A stretch of 64,000 bases of DNA from Ampullaceana balthica (lineage: Eukaryota > Mollusca > Gastropoda > Lymnaeidae). Below, piece by piece: positions 22,441 through 34,900 of the stretch. Each line of letters begins with the position of its first letter. Positions within the stretch are counted from its first letter, which is position 1. The translations under genes and the position numbers were made by a program. Location of the stretch: assembly GCA_944989445.1 (NCBI GenBank), contig CALYLW010000055.1, positions 1,369,001 through 1,433,000 on the forward strand. The letters run 5' to 3'. The notes under the pieces are model-generated. The model made no database searches and was not told the DNA's origin. It saw nothing but the letters and a program-made list of their open reading frames with translations.

Positions 22441-23713
22441 TCATTTTAAAGTATAGACACCCTGGGTCTCTATCACCACAGAATTCTGGGGATAACGTTC
22501 AGCGTTATTCGCAGAATTCTGGGGATAACCACTCCGATATATTAAATGCGCAAAGACTTTCAAAACACCGATAAAGCCTACAATACTCTTTTTTTCTTTT
22601 AAATCCTATTAATTTCTAAGGTTTTTGGTCTTTGTTCCTTTCAATTCAATATGGCGGAATCTTTTTAATTTACACTTTTGGAGGGCGAATTGAACTAAAA
22701 ATAGAAATCGACCTTTAGAAATCAAAATGCTATCTGAACTATCTCAATAACATAATTAACTACCAAAGAAGATAAACAGTAGATCGACTATACTACTGTT
22801 GAAAGTTAACAAGTATGTAATATTTAAAAAGTAAAAGTTGAGGAAAATTGCCCCAGTCATAATTTAGTTATTAGCGAGCGGGTTGAGTAGCGTCCATCCG
22901 ATACTATTACTATTAGTACTTCTTGCAAGACGGGCAATAATAATTTATACATTTATAGCAGGACAAAATATAATATTGTTTATCGTTGTTATTAAATATT
23001 ACAAACAAGAGAAGAAAATAATATTTAGTTACCTTGCAGGTTAAATAAGTATGTTTTAAAAAAAATTAATTCTTAACCCGTCCAAAGCACGCTTCCTCGG
23101 CTTAAGTGATTCAAAATGGAGTCTAATAGTCTAGTGGCCAGTACATCAAAATCAATTTTAAAATGTTGCCAATTTTCAAATGTATTAATATTTTTCCCTT
23201 TCTTACTTTCTTCGTTTCTCTCTCTTTTTTTAGGTTGTTTTTTTTGTGTGTTAAGATTTAAGAAAATTATCTAAGGGAACCAATTTATTTTTACTTTAAA
23301 AATATATTTTAAAAACTATGTTTAAAACAATATTGACAGTAAGTAAATAGTAAATTTGTAAATTATGCAAAGTAGTGTAACTATACAGTTTACATTTATT
23401 GACGCATTAATTTAAAATCTTTCTTTTTATAAAGTAAATTGATATAATTATCTCATTAAATAATGAAATTTAATCTGAATTATATTTACTTATTGGTTTG
23501 TAAATACCAACCTGTCCATCGCAAAATAAATATGTTAATAAGGTCAAGGTCATAGCCTCTTTGACAAAGCTGTCACGCCAGTCACGTGATATAAAGATCT
23601 TTTGAATAATTTAGTTTACTCTTTACTCTGTCTTTTGAATTAAAAATCTTCATAAGTATTATTTCACGAAACAAACTTTATTTTTAAAAAAAAGATTCTT
23701 TAACCTTATTTTT
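22441..23713. other. AT-rich stretch without a gene
   Basis: No coding frame or bounded element was recognised. GAATTCTGGGGATAAC occurs twice near 22480-22520, a short direct repeat. Confidence 0.35.
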
Positions 23714-24030
23714 TTATTGGAGGATTTGTAGCGCTACAGCCCATGCAGGGTTTGGGCATGCCTCACCACCTGCTTCCTCACTCAGACTCAGTCGTAACCA
23801 ACGCCTTCTTCTCCAAGATTGGATGCCAAGTTGCTGAAGATCTTTCTCTTCATCAACTATCCATCTAAGTCTATGCCTAGGTCTTCCATTGGCCTTGAGC
23901 CGTTATCCTCTGGGTTTTTTTTTATTCCACCGTCTTCACTCTTCTGTCATATGGCATTCATTCTAAGTGTCCGGCCCAGCGTAGCCTGCTATTTTTCTGC
24001 TACTATCGTGGGGTCCTGGCATAGACTGTA
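23714..24030 (-). pseudogene. C-terminal fragment of a LINE reverse transcriptase polyprotein
   Basis: The minus-strand frame from 23893 to the TAA at 23714-23716 reads ANGRPRHRLRW, then EEKDLQQLGIQSW, then SLSEEAGGEACPNPAWAVAL. GRPRxRW followed by a DL..LG..W block is the usual C-terminus of LINE ORF2 proteins. Upstream, to about 24030, related words appear in other frames (AGRTLRMNA), so the rest is frameshifted. The end block recurs on the plus strand at 38858-38932, where it runs into a (GAT)n tail. Confidence 0.65.
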
Positions 24031-24462
24031 ACATACGCCGCAGACTTGCTCATGGAGAGTGGAAAGAACGGACACAAACTACAGCACGAATAAATCAAAA
24101 CAATGCGCGTGAACGTCGAGACATTTGCAGGCGAAATTCGGTAAACCCCTATGAAGTCAGCTAGAAAACGATAATCGGTTTAAAATCGGAGTTACATAAT
24201 CGATAATCGGTTTTCAACAAAAAAAAACAAAAAAAAGATGTAATTAACAAACCTAAATATGACTAACCCTCGCTAGGGTCGGCCAATCACAGTTTATGTT
24301 TAAGGCATGGTAGTAATAAATGGGAGGCGGGTAACAACAACCTCAGTGTGCATGTCTTCACGTTTACTCGCTATTTTTTATTTACTTAGTGATGCTTTTT
24401 GTGTCTGTACACTCACCCCCCCCCCAACCATTCTTTGCATTGTCTATGATGAGCAAGTCTGT

Positions 24463-24619
24463 GGCGTATGCTACGCCGCGGGTCTCTCCAGAATTCCTTC
24501 TTTTCATTCACTCACAGTCGTTTGACAAAACCCACCCCATTTTGATAACTATGTCTTTCAGGAAGTCTTCACCCGTCACTAAATCATAAGCGGCGTATGC
24601 TACGCCGCGGGTCAGCTAG
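24463..24619 (+). mobile_element. Helitron-like 3' end with duplicated hairpin
   Basis: GGCGTATGCTACGCC is a perfect 6-bp stem with a 3-nt loop. It occurs at 24463 and again at 24592, each time followed by GCGGGTC. The second copy ends in CTAGT, the hairpin-plus-CTAG(T) 3' terminus expected of Helitron/Helentron elements. The left end was not located. Confidence 0.5.
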
Positions 24620-24683
24620 TGTTGGCGATAAAGGGGTAAAAGAACGGGCACAAACAGACATTTTTAAAAATATTTAAAAAAAC

Positions 24684-24755
24684 AATGTTTTCGCTGGGGC
24701 TTTAACCCAGGACCTTCCCCGCATAAGGCGGACGTGATAACCAGTAACTATGAAT
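24684..24755 (-). pseudogene. tRNA-Val-like pseudogene or SINE head
   Basis: The minus strand contains TGGTTATCACGTCCGCCTT, then GGTCCTGGGTTAAAGCCCC, then AGCGAAAACA, closely resembling the D-loop to 3' end of animal tRNA-Val. The 5' acceptor strand does not pair with the 3' end, the anticodon stem has a mismatch, and the loop would give TAT rather than a valine anticodon. It is probably a decayed copy. Confidence 0.5.
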
Positions 24756-24903
24756 CTCACGTTATTATGTGAAGGAACAATGCAAGTGAAACGCAAGGTC
24801 TCGATACGTTGGTCGACCCTAGCGAGGGTCATTCGTCATGCTCGGTTGCACATACTTGCGTGGTGTCTCGCATGGTCCCACGAATAGAATTATTTATATA
24901 GAT

Positions 24904-24990
24904 CAAGGGTCGCCAGACCTATAGTAACTGAGAGCCATTTATTAATATTCAAAAATTTTGAGAGCCGCATTGAGACATTATCGTTCAGAT
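24904..24990. mobile_element. Left terminus of a hAT family with GAGAGCC subterminal repeats
   Basis: CAAGGGTCGCCAGACC followed by GAGAGCCATTTATTAA mirrors the right terminus at 29840-29929 (GGCTCTC and TTCCCGACCCCTG inverted). The two could bound one large, much-invaded hAT of about 5 kb, but the outside octamers do not match. Confidence 0.5.
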
Positions 24991-25000
24991 CCCCACCATT

Positions 25001-25175
25001 GTTCCCTTCAAGCTGCGCGGCTGCGCAGATCTTTGACCGACGCCGCGCAGGAGTTTAGAATTACCGCGCAGCAAAATTTTGTTAAATATTGCACACAAAA
25101 TGGAAGTTGTGCAAATTTGCACACAAGTTGTTTTTTTTTAACTTTGCACACGGACCAGCGAACCTTAGAGGGAAC
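25001..25175. mobile_element. Short MITE with GTTCCCT ends
   Basis: It begins GTTCCCTTCAAGCTGCGC and ends CTTAGAGGGAAC in inverted orientation. GC-rich words (GCGCAG) and TTTGCACACGG lie inside. A fragment of the same family is inverted at 15461-15530. Confidence 0.55.
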
Positions 25176-25405
25176 ATTGGTCCCCACTGGCAATGAAAAA
25201 TTTCTTTGGTGATTTATTTTTCAAAATTATTTTTTATTTGAATTTAATGACTTGCCTTGAACATTTCAATTGTTTTAATCATAAACATTTGTTGAAGAAA
25301 TGTATGCATTACAGTTACTAAATTAACAGACATTTAAACATCAAAATTTATGAATAGAAACACGTTGCATAAGACTCACTGTGAACATTAATTGTTATGA
25401 TTCTG

Positions 25406-25571
25406 CTAAGAAGCCTTTGAACTAGCAAGTTTCTTTAAATCTGATTGGTAGCTAGTAGTAGTGGTGCGAAGAAGTTCTGTCAGGTACTGATTACTAGTTA
25501 CTGCTCGATGCTTTGATTTTATGAACTTCATTGTGGAGTACAAAGATTCACAGCAGTAGGTTGTACCGAAA
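25406..25571 (-). pseudogene. hAT transposase C-terminus relic
   Basis: The minus-strand frame reads FGTTYCCESLYSTMKFIKSK, then ELLRTTTTSYQSDLKKL, and stops. This is the C-terminal dimerisation segment of GTF2IRD2/SCAND3-like hAT transposases (usually xxTYxCExxFSxMxxIKxK). The catalytic core is absent. Confidence 0.65.
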
Positions 25572-25596
25572 ATTAATATATAAGTCGGCAACTAGA

Positions 25597-25930
25597 TTTC
25601 TTAAGTTTCTTTTTTTCCTCCACATTTGTATAGCTTCTCTAATGGCTTCTTTGTGTGTTTGTTGTGTCTTTCTGGTGTCTCTTTGTAGCATGATCATTCG
25701 TGCTTTGTTCCTTTCTTCAATAATTTTTCTGCATTCATTTTAAAACCAGACTACGCCATTTTGTTGGTTGTTGGAACCCTACAACTTTTCTGCTTATCTT
25801 TCCATATAAATTTTAATACTATCCCACTGTTCATTTATACTGTTTTAAGTTTTACCTATTCACTTCCTCCTGAAATGTTTCTAGCTGTGTTTTTACTTCG
25901 TTTTGGTAGGCTTTTGGGGATTTATTTGTA
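25597..25930 (-). pseudogene. LINE ORF2 fragment (linker between endonuclease and RT)
   Basis: Minus-strand words NECRKIIEERNKARMIMLQR and AYQNEVKTQLETFQEEVNR resemble the helical segment after the endonuclease in LINE ORF2 proteins (W-F-x-x-EC...I..RN.AR). Stops interrupt the frame, for example one directly before NEC. Confidence 0.5.
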
Positions 25931-25939
25931 ATTTAAAAA

Positions 25940-26155
25940 ATGGCAATTAATTCTAACTTGGAAATGCAACACAAAGATAATCTCATTCTAATACAGATCT
26001 CGGATAGACATTTTCTTACCCTGTATGCAAGAACAAATATACACATTCTGGTACGTCCCGTCTGGAATTATATTGTGGAAATGTTGCCAGAAGAAACTAG
26101 GAAACCCTACACGCTATCAACATTTAAAGCTTTAATAAAAATTCAAGACTAGACA
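25940..26155 (+). pseudogene. LINE ORF2 C-terminal fragment
   Basis: The 70-residue plus-strand frame ends RPVWNYIVEMLPEETRKPYT, then LSTFKALIK, resembling the W-N-x-LP..T..A.SL..FK segment that follows the reverse transcriptase in many LINEs. It is opposite in strand to the adjacent LINE fragment, so two insertions or an inversion are involved. Confidence 0.45.
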
Positions 26156-28249
26156 TTAATCATGGATAAGCGTAGAAAGCAATAATCTTTTATACAGATA
26201 GATCGTATGTAATAGATAAGATAAATTTAAGGGGAAAAAATGCAGATCTTGTTTTGTGACAAATACGTTTAACACTGAAACGTTTGAGAAGAAATTTCAA
26301 ATAACACGAAATAATCTTAAGGTCCCGACAAACTACTTTGCATTTTAATTTTTTTCCCCTGCTAACACGAAACAAAAAGCGCTAAACTAAATACGAAAAG
26401 ATGTTTGTTCTGGGAATGATGGAAATACAGATAACACCAGCCTCGCCGGCGAGAAATAAGAGATGCTTGAAATGAAAGAGAAACGATGTCCTATGTTATG
26501 AAAGAAAGCTAATCTCGGCGAAATACCGACACCACTTAGATAGCCGGTGAGACGAGCCAAGGTTGTTTATATAACCCCTAACCCCCCCCCGAAAAAACAC
26601 ACTTTCACCTCCACAGTTTGTTTAAAATACACTTTAAAAAGAAACACATGTTTTAATTATTTTATTATTATTTATAAATATATTTATATTTAATTTCTTA
26701 AAGCTTGTGTTAATATTTTTGTTTTAGTGATTTTCATCAATATCTATGTAAATAAATGTACACTAGAAAATTGTAATTTCATTGAGTATAGCCTATGTAC
26801 TTTTTTGTAACATCCTTTAACACAACATTATTGTAACACGACAACATATTTCAGTCCCCTCAATTTCGCGTTAAACAATCTTCACAATATTGTAAGTATA
26901 ACATTGTAGAGCACCTGCTGTCTCTTTTTTTTATCTTTTCATGTGGCGCATCTCTCTGTATGCCCAAAGAGCCCAAACCTCATGTAACAACGAAGTCGAC
27001 TAGTTGTTTCCCTGAAATTCCAAATCGTATTAATGTACAATGGCTACTACTTCCCCTTGCAATTTTTCTACCGCTCTGTGACTGAATAATCGAATCGGTT
27101 CCGTATTTACGCTGCTGTTGAGTGTAGAATGTAGGACTGACTCCCAGTTCCAAATAAAGCACCATTCCCTGTCCTTTATATAAGTCCATAAACTGTTAGT
27201 CGCGTCCCTAGAAATTTTCTCCTCAGACCTATCCATATAGGTTTTCTAGACCCTTTCCTTCGTTTTCTGGTGGGCATGTCTCATTAACTATAGTTGTACT
27301 CCCACTTGATTGATAACTGATTTCCATGTAATGTTCCGATCTGATAGCTCTGGTCCTTTAAATTTTATGAAAATTACCAACATATTTTTTTAAAACTCCC
27401 ATATGCACCACCCAAGTTTCCTAACTCCCCTCTACTTGTACATTTCACACTAGCGACCAGTACTTGCAATGCGAATTCTTTATAATTTCCCAATGTCTTC
27501 ACCATGATCACAAGCCGTGCCCTGGTGCTATGTAATACAATGACATGTGATCAGTGTTCTATCTGTGTGAACGCTCCACTCCCCCCCCCCTTTTGCACTT
27601 TCCACTCTCCACCCACTCGAAGTACCACAATTCACCCTCTTACAAAACAATGTCGTCCCAACATTACGCATAACGTTTATTCAATTAAATCGTATCAATT
27701 GAATCGGACCTGTTGCTTTCATTTAGCTATTATACACAAATAATAATAATTTACGTCATTTTAAATGCATCAAACATTTGAGAACTTTAGCTTACTCTTT
27801 ATCTGTGGCGTAGCGTGGGTTCCTGCCTCCCAGGGCAGATTCCGAGTTTGCCGCCACTCCCTCTAGCCTACTCATTGTTGATCGTAATTACTTTTTGATA
27901 AAATTAAGTGTGGATAATTGTCTCATACAGCTGGAATTAATTATGGCAAAAATTCAAGTATTTTTCAACGTAATTCTATATTCGGGAGATTAATTCGCGC
28001 ATGCATATAATATAACTTAATAAATTATATTAATAATGTGGGCTTTTTGTGTTCGCTAGTTCTTCAGATATTTCACACAACGATCAAACAAGTTCAGACG
28101 CGTGATATGTAAAGATTGAAAATCAGAAAGTAAATGTAGAATATTTCCAAGATTTTATATATATTTTTTTTAATGTTTTTTTTAAATAAAAGATAAATAA
28201 AAAATATTTTAAAAATATATAAAAATCCGATTAGAAAATTTCTGAATTT
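26156..28249. other. Intergenic DNA without a recognised gene
   Basis: No exon chain was found. A possible hAT terminus (GTGGCGTAGCGTGGG, with TTTGCCGCCAC downstream) lies at about 27806-27860. Poly-C runs occur near 26581 and 27583. Two overlapping minus-strand frames around 26980-27236 have no recognisable motif. Confidence 0.35.
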
Positions 28250-29080
28250 ATTAGAAGTATAACCGACCTACGCTTCACCCATGACATAGACGGCCTAGCT
28301 GGTAACAAGGACGAACTAAAAAATAAAAGAATTCCTTGCAAAGCTAGAGAAAACAGCAAAGGCGTACGGTATGAAAATCAATGCAAAAATGACCAAGGTC
28401 ATGGCAAATAGAAAATTCACAAGTGAGATTCGGATAAACGGGAAAAAACTCGAAGAGGTCTCCAACTTCAAATATCTAGGGGCCATAATATCCGACGAAG
28501 GCTCAAAGCCAGAAATTCTTGCCAGAGTGGCCCAAACAATGGCAGCATTGAGTAAACTAAAGCACATCTGGCAAAGCAAGAAGCTCTCCCTGAGATAAAA
28601 AATCCGGCTAATGCGCTCTCTGGCGATGTCGGTCTTCTTGTATGGTTGTGAGGCTTGGACGCTCACTGCAGACCTCCAAAGAATCAATGCGCTAGTGATG
28701 AGATGTTTCAGAAAGATATTGAACATCTCCTACACAGCGCACATCACAAACGAAGCGGTCCGCAACACAATAAGTACTGTCATTGGCCCCTACGAGGACC
28801 TTCTCACCCCCATTAAGAAGAGGATATTACGATGGTACGGACACGTGACAAGCACTGGGGGTCTCGCAAAAACTATATTGCAAGGCACAGTCCAGGGAGG
28901 AAGGAAAAGAGGCAGACAAAAGAAGAGATGGGAGGACGATATCAAAGAGTGGACCGGCCTGTCATTCAGCGAATCTCAAAGGGCAGCACAGGACCGGGAC
29001 AAATGGCATGAGATAGTGAGCAGTTCACGAAGGTGCCCCAACGACAGGTTAAGGGATAGTTCAGTTCAGAATTTATTTAT
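28250..29080 (+). pseudogene. 5'-truncated LINE reverse transcriptase C-terminal half
   Basis: Segments in shifting frames read LRFTHDIDGLAGNKDEL (the decayed F-A-D-D motif region), FKYLGAIISDEG, FLYGCEAWTLTADLQRIN, KILNISYTAHITNE and WYGHVTS, and finally GRKRGRQKKRWEDDIKEW. This is the standard order of RT thumb and C-terminal motifs in LINE ORF2. A TAA at about 28596 and a frameshift near 28320 break it. It is a different family from the copies at 4111 and 54449. Confidence 0.75.
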
Positions 29081-29395
29081 CTTATAATAGATGTGGCTCT
29101 ATTGATGGCTGCATCTGGCTCCCAGGCAAACGTTCGATTATTTAAAAAAAGGTATCTTTAGACTCCATTGATCTACATATTAATTGCATTAAATAATAAT
29201 ATTTAAAAAAAACACCAAAAGTCTCAACGTCTGCATGAAGCTTCACCTCACCACGTATCAACCGGACTACAAAGACATCAGCAAAGCCACGCAGCACCTG
29301 AGTCGCATTAATGCTAAGAAGTACTCATTATTGATTAGCAACCGCATAAGAATGTTATTAAAAAGAATTCAGAGACATAATTATTGTAAATTTTA

Positions 29396-29801
29396 GGGCC
29401 ATCCATAAATGACGTCACGCACACCAAAAAAAAGGGGTGGGTGGGAGTCACACATTTGTGACGAGGGGGGGGGGATATTTAAGAAATGTGAAGTCCCATC
29501 AAAATGCACAACTTTAAATAAAAGTTCCAATTAAATATTTGATATCTTACAATTTATTTATTGGCCTTCACGCATGTTACGATATTAAAGTGCAGCCTAT
29601 CACTAAATACATACTTAAATCACAAAAAAAGTTATTTGAAAAAAGCTAATTTTTAAAGAAAAATATGGTTTCTATGAGGGGGGGAATAAAGCTTTGTGAC
29701 ATCATATTGAAGGGGGGGGGGTCTAAGTTTTTGTGACAAGTGTGACGAGGGGGAGGGGAGCGAAAAATCTGCTAAAATTGCGTGACGTCATTATGGACGG
29801 C
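29396..29801. mobile_element. MITE (family 1), copy 2
   Basis: It begins GGGCCATCCATAAATGACGT and ends GCGTGACGTCATTATGGACG then GC, with long G-runs in between. It inserted inside a hAT-like relic whose right end follows at 29840-29929. Confidence 0.75.
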
Positions 29802-29839
29802 TTCTCGCACAAAATGTACACATTTACTTGAATTTTTGG

Positions 29840-29929
29840 TTTTAAACATAATGTTTGGCTCTCACAGAATTTCTTTTAAAAATATGTGGTGTTAATGGCT
29901 CTCTCAGACAAAAAGGTTCCCGACCCCTG
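29840..29929. mobile_element. Right terminus of a hAT family with GAGAGCC subterminal repeats
   Basis: TTTGGCTCTCACAG, ATGGCTCTCTCAG and the end GGTTCCCGACCCCTG are the inverted counterparts of the left terminus at 24904. Confidence 0.5.
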
Positions 29930-29936
29930 TGCCTGT

Positions 29937-31685
29937 TCTATACTAATAAAAACCAAAGCCCTCACTGACTCATCACAATTCTCCAACTTCCCGTGTAGGT
30001 AGAAGCATAAAACTTCGGAAAGTTGTTAAGTAACCTCTCGCGACGATAATTGGCGTTTAAAATTCACACTGATGGGGGCTGGAGGCCCAAAAACGTTTTT
30101 TTTTAAAACCTTATATGGAATAGATATATGTAAAAATTAAAAATCACTAATTCTCCTATTTCCCGAGTAGATAGAAGCATGAAACGTTGGGTAGTTGTTG
30201 AGTATACTTTCACGATGGTAACAGGCTAAAAAAATATTTAAGTTAACACTAACTGGGGTCCGGGGGCCCAAATGTAGTGGGGGTTTTTAAAATCATAAAA
30301 ACTGACTCATCACTAATTCTCCAATTGTCCGTGTAGGTAGAAGCATGAAACTTTGGAAAGTTATTGAGCACACTCTCCCGACGATATTTGGAGAAAAATA
30401 ATTTTAAAATTCCCACTCAAGGAGGGGCCGGGGCCCAAATTTAGTTTTTTTCCTTAAATGAGCTATACTAACATTGAAAATCACCAATTCTCCGTGTATG
30501 TAGAAGCATGAAGCTTTGGTAAGTTGTTGAGTACACAGGAGCGAAACAAATATTTAAATTATCACTCACTGGGGGCCAGGGGCCCAAACACTTTTTCCCC
30601 TTATATGGTCTATATGTAAAAATTAAAAATCACTAATTTTCCTTTTTCCCGAGTAGGAAGAAGCATGAAACGTTGGGTAGTTGTTGAGTACACTTTCGCG
30701 ATGGTAACAGGCGAACCATTTTTAAAAATAACACTTACTGGGGGCCGGGGGACAAATGTAGCTTTTTCACTTAATATGAGTAAAATAAAAAAATTTCAAA
30801 CTTTGGATAATATGTAAATGGCTTTTGACAAAACTTGGAATTAAAAAAAACGTGATGGCCTATATTAAAATGGGGCATTAAAATTTTACTTCTATTCTTT
30901 CCGAGCCGAGGGCCCTTAATTTCAATTTTGTAAACGTTTTAGAAATTTTAACCATTTGGTTTCACACACATCCCCAATATTGACAAACAAATATATCCAC
31001 CATGATCCAGACTGAAACAAACTGTTGTTTTAAACTTTACATCTTACACCGATAGGGCCCCTGGGCCCTTATTTTAGTTTTATTTTAAAGCCGTATAAAT
31101 AGTATTTTATTCATCCCACGGCCATTAAACTTTGGGAAGTTTTTGAGTGCGCTCCCGCAAAGGTGTCTGGCAATAATTTTTTTTTAAACATCACTTATTA
31201 GGGGCTGGGGGCCCGTAATGCCACTTTTAACTTTAGTTATATAAAAGGTATTTTAAACAGTGGCTGCTGGGTAAATGGATGAATTATTGACTCAATTTGA
31301 TATAAAAACATTCAAATTCTATAGGGTGATGACTGTTCCTTTGGGGCCGGGACCCAAAATATTTTTTTCGAAAACTTTTAAAGCTTTATTTTCCCATTAG
31401 ATTTTAAACAATTTAAATAGATATAGACACGTATCTCCATAATGACTTAGATTGAAATATTCAGGCCTTTTGAGATATTCACATCCTGCACCCATTTTCC
31501 ACGGGGGCCTTTAACGTAATTGTATTCCCCATTTGATTTCACACGACCTTGACAAATATTAAAAAACAAGTATATCCATCATGATACAGATTGAAATCAC
31601 ACGGTGTTTTGAATTGGTGTTACACGGGTTCTCAACGCTAACTGAAATCCTAATTTTCCGCTGCAAAGCGCGAGTATTTTGCTAG
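29937..31685 (+). mobile_element. Helitron-like non-autonomous element of tandem ~165-bp units
   Basis: It starts TCTATACTAATAAAAACC after a T and ends CTAG followed by T. A short hairpin (CGCT-GCAA-AGCG) lies about 15 bp before that end. About five degenerate units follow between 29940 and 30765, each with AATTCTCC, GTAGAAGCATGAAAC, AGTTGTTGAG and then GGGGGCC-GGGGCCC. The rest is more diverged. No Rep/helicase frame is present. The Helitron assignment rests on the end structures. Confidence 0.5.
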
Positions 31686-31762
31686 TTTTAAATAAGTTTA
31701 AAACTGATGGTATTATTAAAATGAACTGTAGATGCCTAACGTGTGGTTGTTAATACTTCTTC

Positions 31763-31957
31763 ATGACTGAAAAGTATACAGGAGTTCAAGAAAGACCTCA
31801 AGACATAAATCTCAATATCAAATCAGTACTTTGCTCAAACAGTTCATCAAACCAGATTTATTTACAAGCTGGTTCAACTGAAACGAACTATCTAACTACT
31901 AGCGTATCACCCGTCAAAAATGACGGAAGTTTTCAAAATAAATACACATCAGATTAA
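31763..31957 (+). other. Unrecognised 64-codon open frame
   Basis: It starts with ATG and encodes a polar, serine/asparagine-rich peptide (for example SVLCSNSSSNQIYLQAGS) with no family motif, signal peptide or membrane segment. It sits just downstream of the Helitron-like end. It could be a terminal exon of an unseen gene or chance; no splice partner was found. Confidence 0.2.
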
Positions 31958-34900
31958 AAAATAACGTAATACAGAACTTTCATTTATGTTATTTATTTTT
32001 ATTTGATTCATTTATTATCATATCAAACAATGTTATGCGGAACGTTCGAAAAGAGTTATATTTGGTGCAGTAATTTTTGGTGCGCACTATTGAACAAATC
32101 AGCATTACATCCAAGAAGCATTACATCCATTACGGGAATTATGTATGTTGATGATTGATGATGATTTTTGGCACACTAAAATGTTTTTACGTATTATTTT
32201 CCAAGTCCGCACACCATTGGGAAGTTCTATTTACTGATACAGGCTTGCAAGGCATTAAAAAAGACTACAGGAACCAAAATAGTCAATATAAAATTAAGCC
32301 ATTCTGATGTAATATTTTGAAAGCTATAAAAAACTGACAGAGGCTGACGAAATGATGAACACATGCATAGACGCTGGAACTTTGCTAAACGCAAAGAAAT
32401 CTTTTTCTTTCATGATATTTTTATAAAAATTTTTTAACGTGCATGTATTATCTTTATGTAAATTATAAATTCAATGATGACCAGGATGCTTTGACTTTTG
32501 CTAAGCATTTTATGAGGAGACCTAGTCATTTTAATTGAACCTTCCAGTCAAAGTATGAGAAAGCGATTTTTTTGCGATGGAAGTGGAAGCAAATAATTAG
32601 TCATGTTATGTAGAAAAACAGTTACAAGAAATGTGTATTCTTCATTTATATTGTAGAAATTTATGTGAGGTTTTGGCAGTTAAAAAAATGGAAAACTGAT
32701 ATGATTTTCGTACATCAACTAATCTAGTGGACTTTGAAATTTACCTTATATAAATTATAGCATTCGAATTCAAAGTATTTCTTATGTCATTGTCAAGAAA
32801 ATACTATTTTACTTAATGGTTAAAACAAACTAAAGTAATATATTCCAGCTCACTTGATTATAATTCAAGCTTATTAAGACATGTAGGCTGGGAGTTACCC
32901 TGCCTAATACAGATGTATTTACGATATTTAGGCTACAAGTAATGCGAGCTGTGAGAGATGCTTCTTTAAAATTAAATTAATGAAAAATTAAAACAATAAT
33001 AAATAAGATTGACTAACCTAGATGTATAACTCTTTTGGCTATTGAGCATGGTATGGCGGACACGATTGATACAACAAAGATTGTACCATGAGGAAAAGCA
33101 GAAAGCTTATATTTTAGATCAAGAAATAACGTTTTTCGATGTATTTATTTCTTGATTTAAAAGTATTGTGTTCTATTTATAAATTTCTAATAGAAATTCA
33201 AATTTCTTTATAGCATGAACATATTTTACGGGGTCGGGCGGGGGCGGCAAAACCGAGATCTGCACGGGCGGCACATACCCCCGCTACAACGCTTTCGTTA
33301 AGGCTGGTTAATAATTCTTTTGACCTATTGTCTGCCTGCCCGTGAGTCTTGAGTGAGTAATTGTGTTAAATCAGTGTGATTTTAACCACTTTTCAATCTG
33401 AGCGGATATTTTTATTATTTTTTAAATTATTAAAAATTAATTTCAGCTTTCGCACACATTTAGTTGAAATACCTCTGCTCCCACCCTTTTGTGCGTAAAA
33501 TCTTCTACCCAACGTTCCATTCTCATACTGTGCTATGCAACGTATGAATGGGCTCTTAATTGCTAGGTTCAAGGCCGTGCGAAGTGAGTATGGGGAAGGG
33601 GGCACTTGCCTTGGGCACTGTCGTCCAGGGTTGGATTAAGGTTGCACGTGGCCCCTGGCTGCAATTCCACCAGGGTCCTGGTCCAGCCACTTTATTACAC
33701 AATATAATAATTTGGGGGGGGGGCTTAATTTATCCTTAAATCATTTGGGGCCCCTAGCTTTAGCCCAATCAGCCCCCCCCCTCATCCGCCCCGCGGCAGT
33801 GTCGTCACTTGATATGGCCTAAGCAGTAGCCTAATGATCAATACCGGTAGATCATAGGTAACGGGCGCTAAAATTGTTTTTACAGCTCCGCCCCGGATGG
33901 CACTTTTTACACGCTTTTATTTAAGTCACACTGTTTGTATCTATCCATATTATATTGATGGTCAGCAATGTTATGCTTCTTCCCGTCAACTTTAAAATTT
34001 AAAAAAAAATCATAAAAAAGAAAGAAACTGGATAAGTTTTTATTTGGATCATTACTATTAGTACTTTTAAAATTACAATTTGGTCTGAGTTTTTGAAAAA
34101 CAGTCAGCTGTGTGAGTACAAGCAATTAGCAAGACTCGTCGGATACAGTTCCGGACTAATTTACACTTGACTTGCGTTCAGACTGGCAGGAATAAAAAAA
34201 GTTTTTGCAGACATACAATTTGAACTTTGTATCGAAGTTAGTAACTTTTTTCTGCATAAAATTAGTGGTATCAACTCGCTTCAAAGTTTCATTCTATAAC
34301 AATAATTATAAATACAACTATTTATATAGGCATAGGTGTAACTTATTAATTAAATTAAATTGTTTGAGTTTGTTGTAAACAACCCGCAGGCGCAGGAAAA
34401 AATAGTAATATTAATATGAGTATGACATTCATTATGAGAATGCCAACTAATACTAAGTACTAAGATTAATCATTTAGTCAACTGTTGTATATTTATAGAG
34501 TAGCAATGTATTTTATGTTTATTTAAGCTTCAAATTTAAATATATTCACTTATACTTATACTTATAACTTAATAACTCGTAAGTACGGCATAGTCATAGA
34601 TAGAGCTCATTTTTTTCATACTATGAATACTCATACTCAATTACTATTACTGTATTCAATTTCAATAAGTTTCAGTTTACAAAGTTACTTACCAAGCACT
34701 GTACTCTTTATTTATTATATAATTTAAGCATATTGGTGTATCTTCATAATAAATTTGGTAATACAATATATATTCATTTGTTAGAGTATTTTTCTTTGAT
34801 ATTAAAAAATCAATATTTAAAACTGTTCTGAACCATAAACATATTTGAGTAATTATGACATGACAGTTCTTTTAAAATGACATCTAAGACTGTCTAAGTT

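Noticed and set aside
24684..24755. Functional tRNA-Val gene
   Set aside because: The acceptor stem does not pair, the anticodon stem is mismatched and the loop does not give a valine anticodon.
24904..29929. A single 5-kb hAT between the two GAGAGCC-type termini
   Set aside because: The termini clearly belong to one family, but no matching 8-bp duplication exists, so they may come from different copies.
29940..30765. Tandem units considered as a CRISPR array
   Set aside because: Units are about 165 bp and degenerate, without short identical repeats and unique spacers, and the genome is eukaryotic.
27803..33300. A single hAT spanning the GTGGCGTAGC-like end at 27806 and the GC-rich end at 33300
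   Set aside because: The outer octamers do not match and the right end lacks a clear CACTG terminus, so the pairing is not supported.
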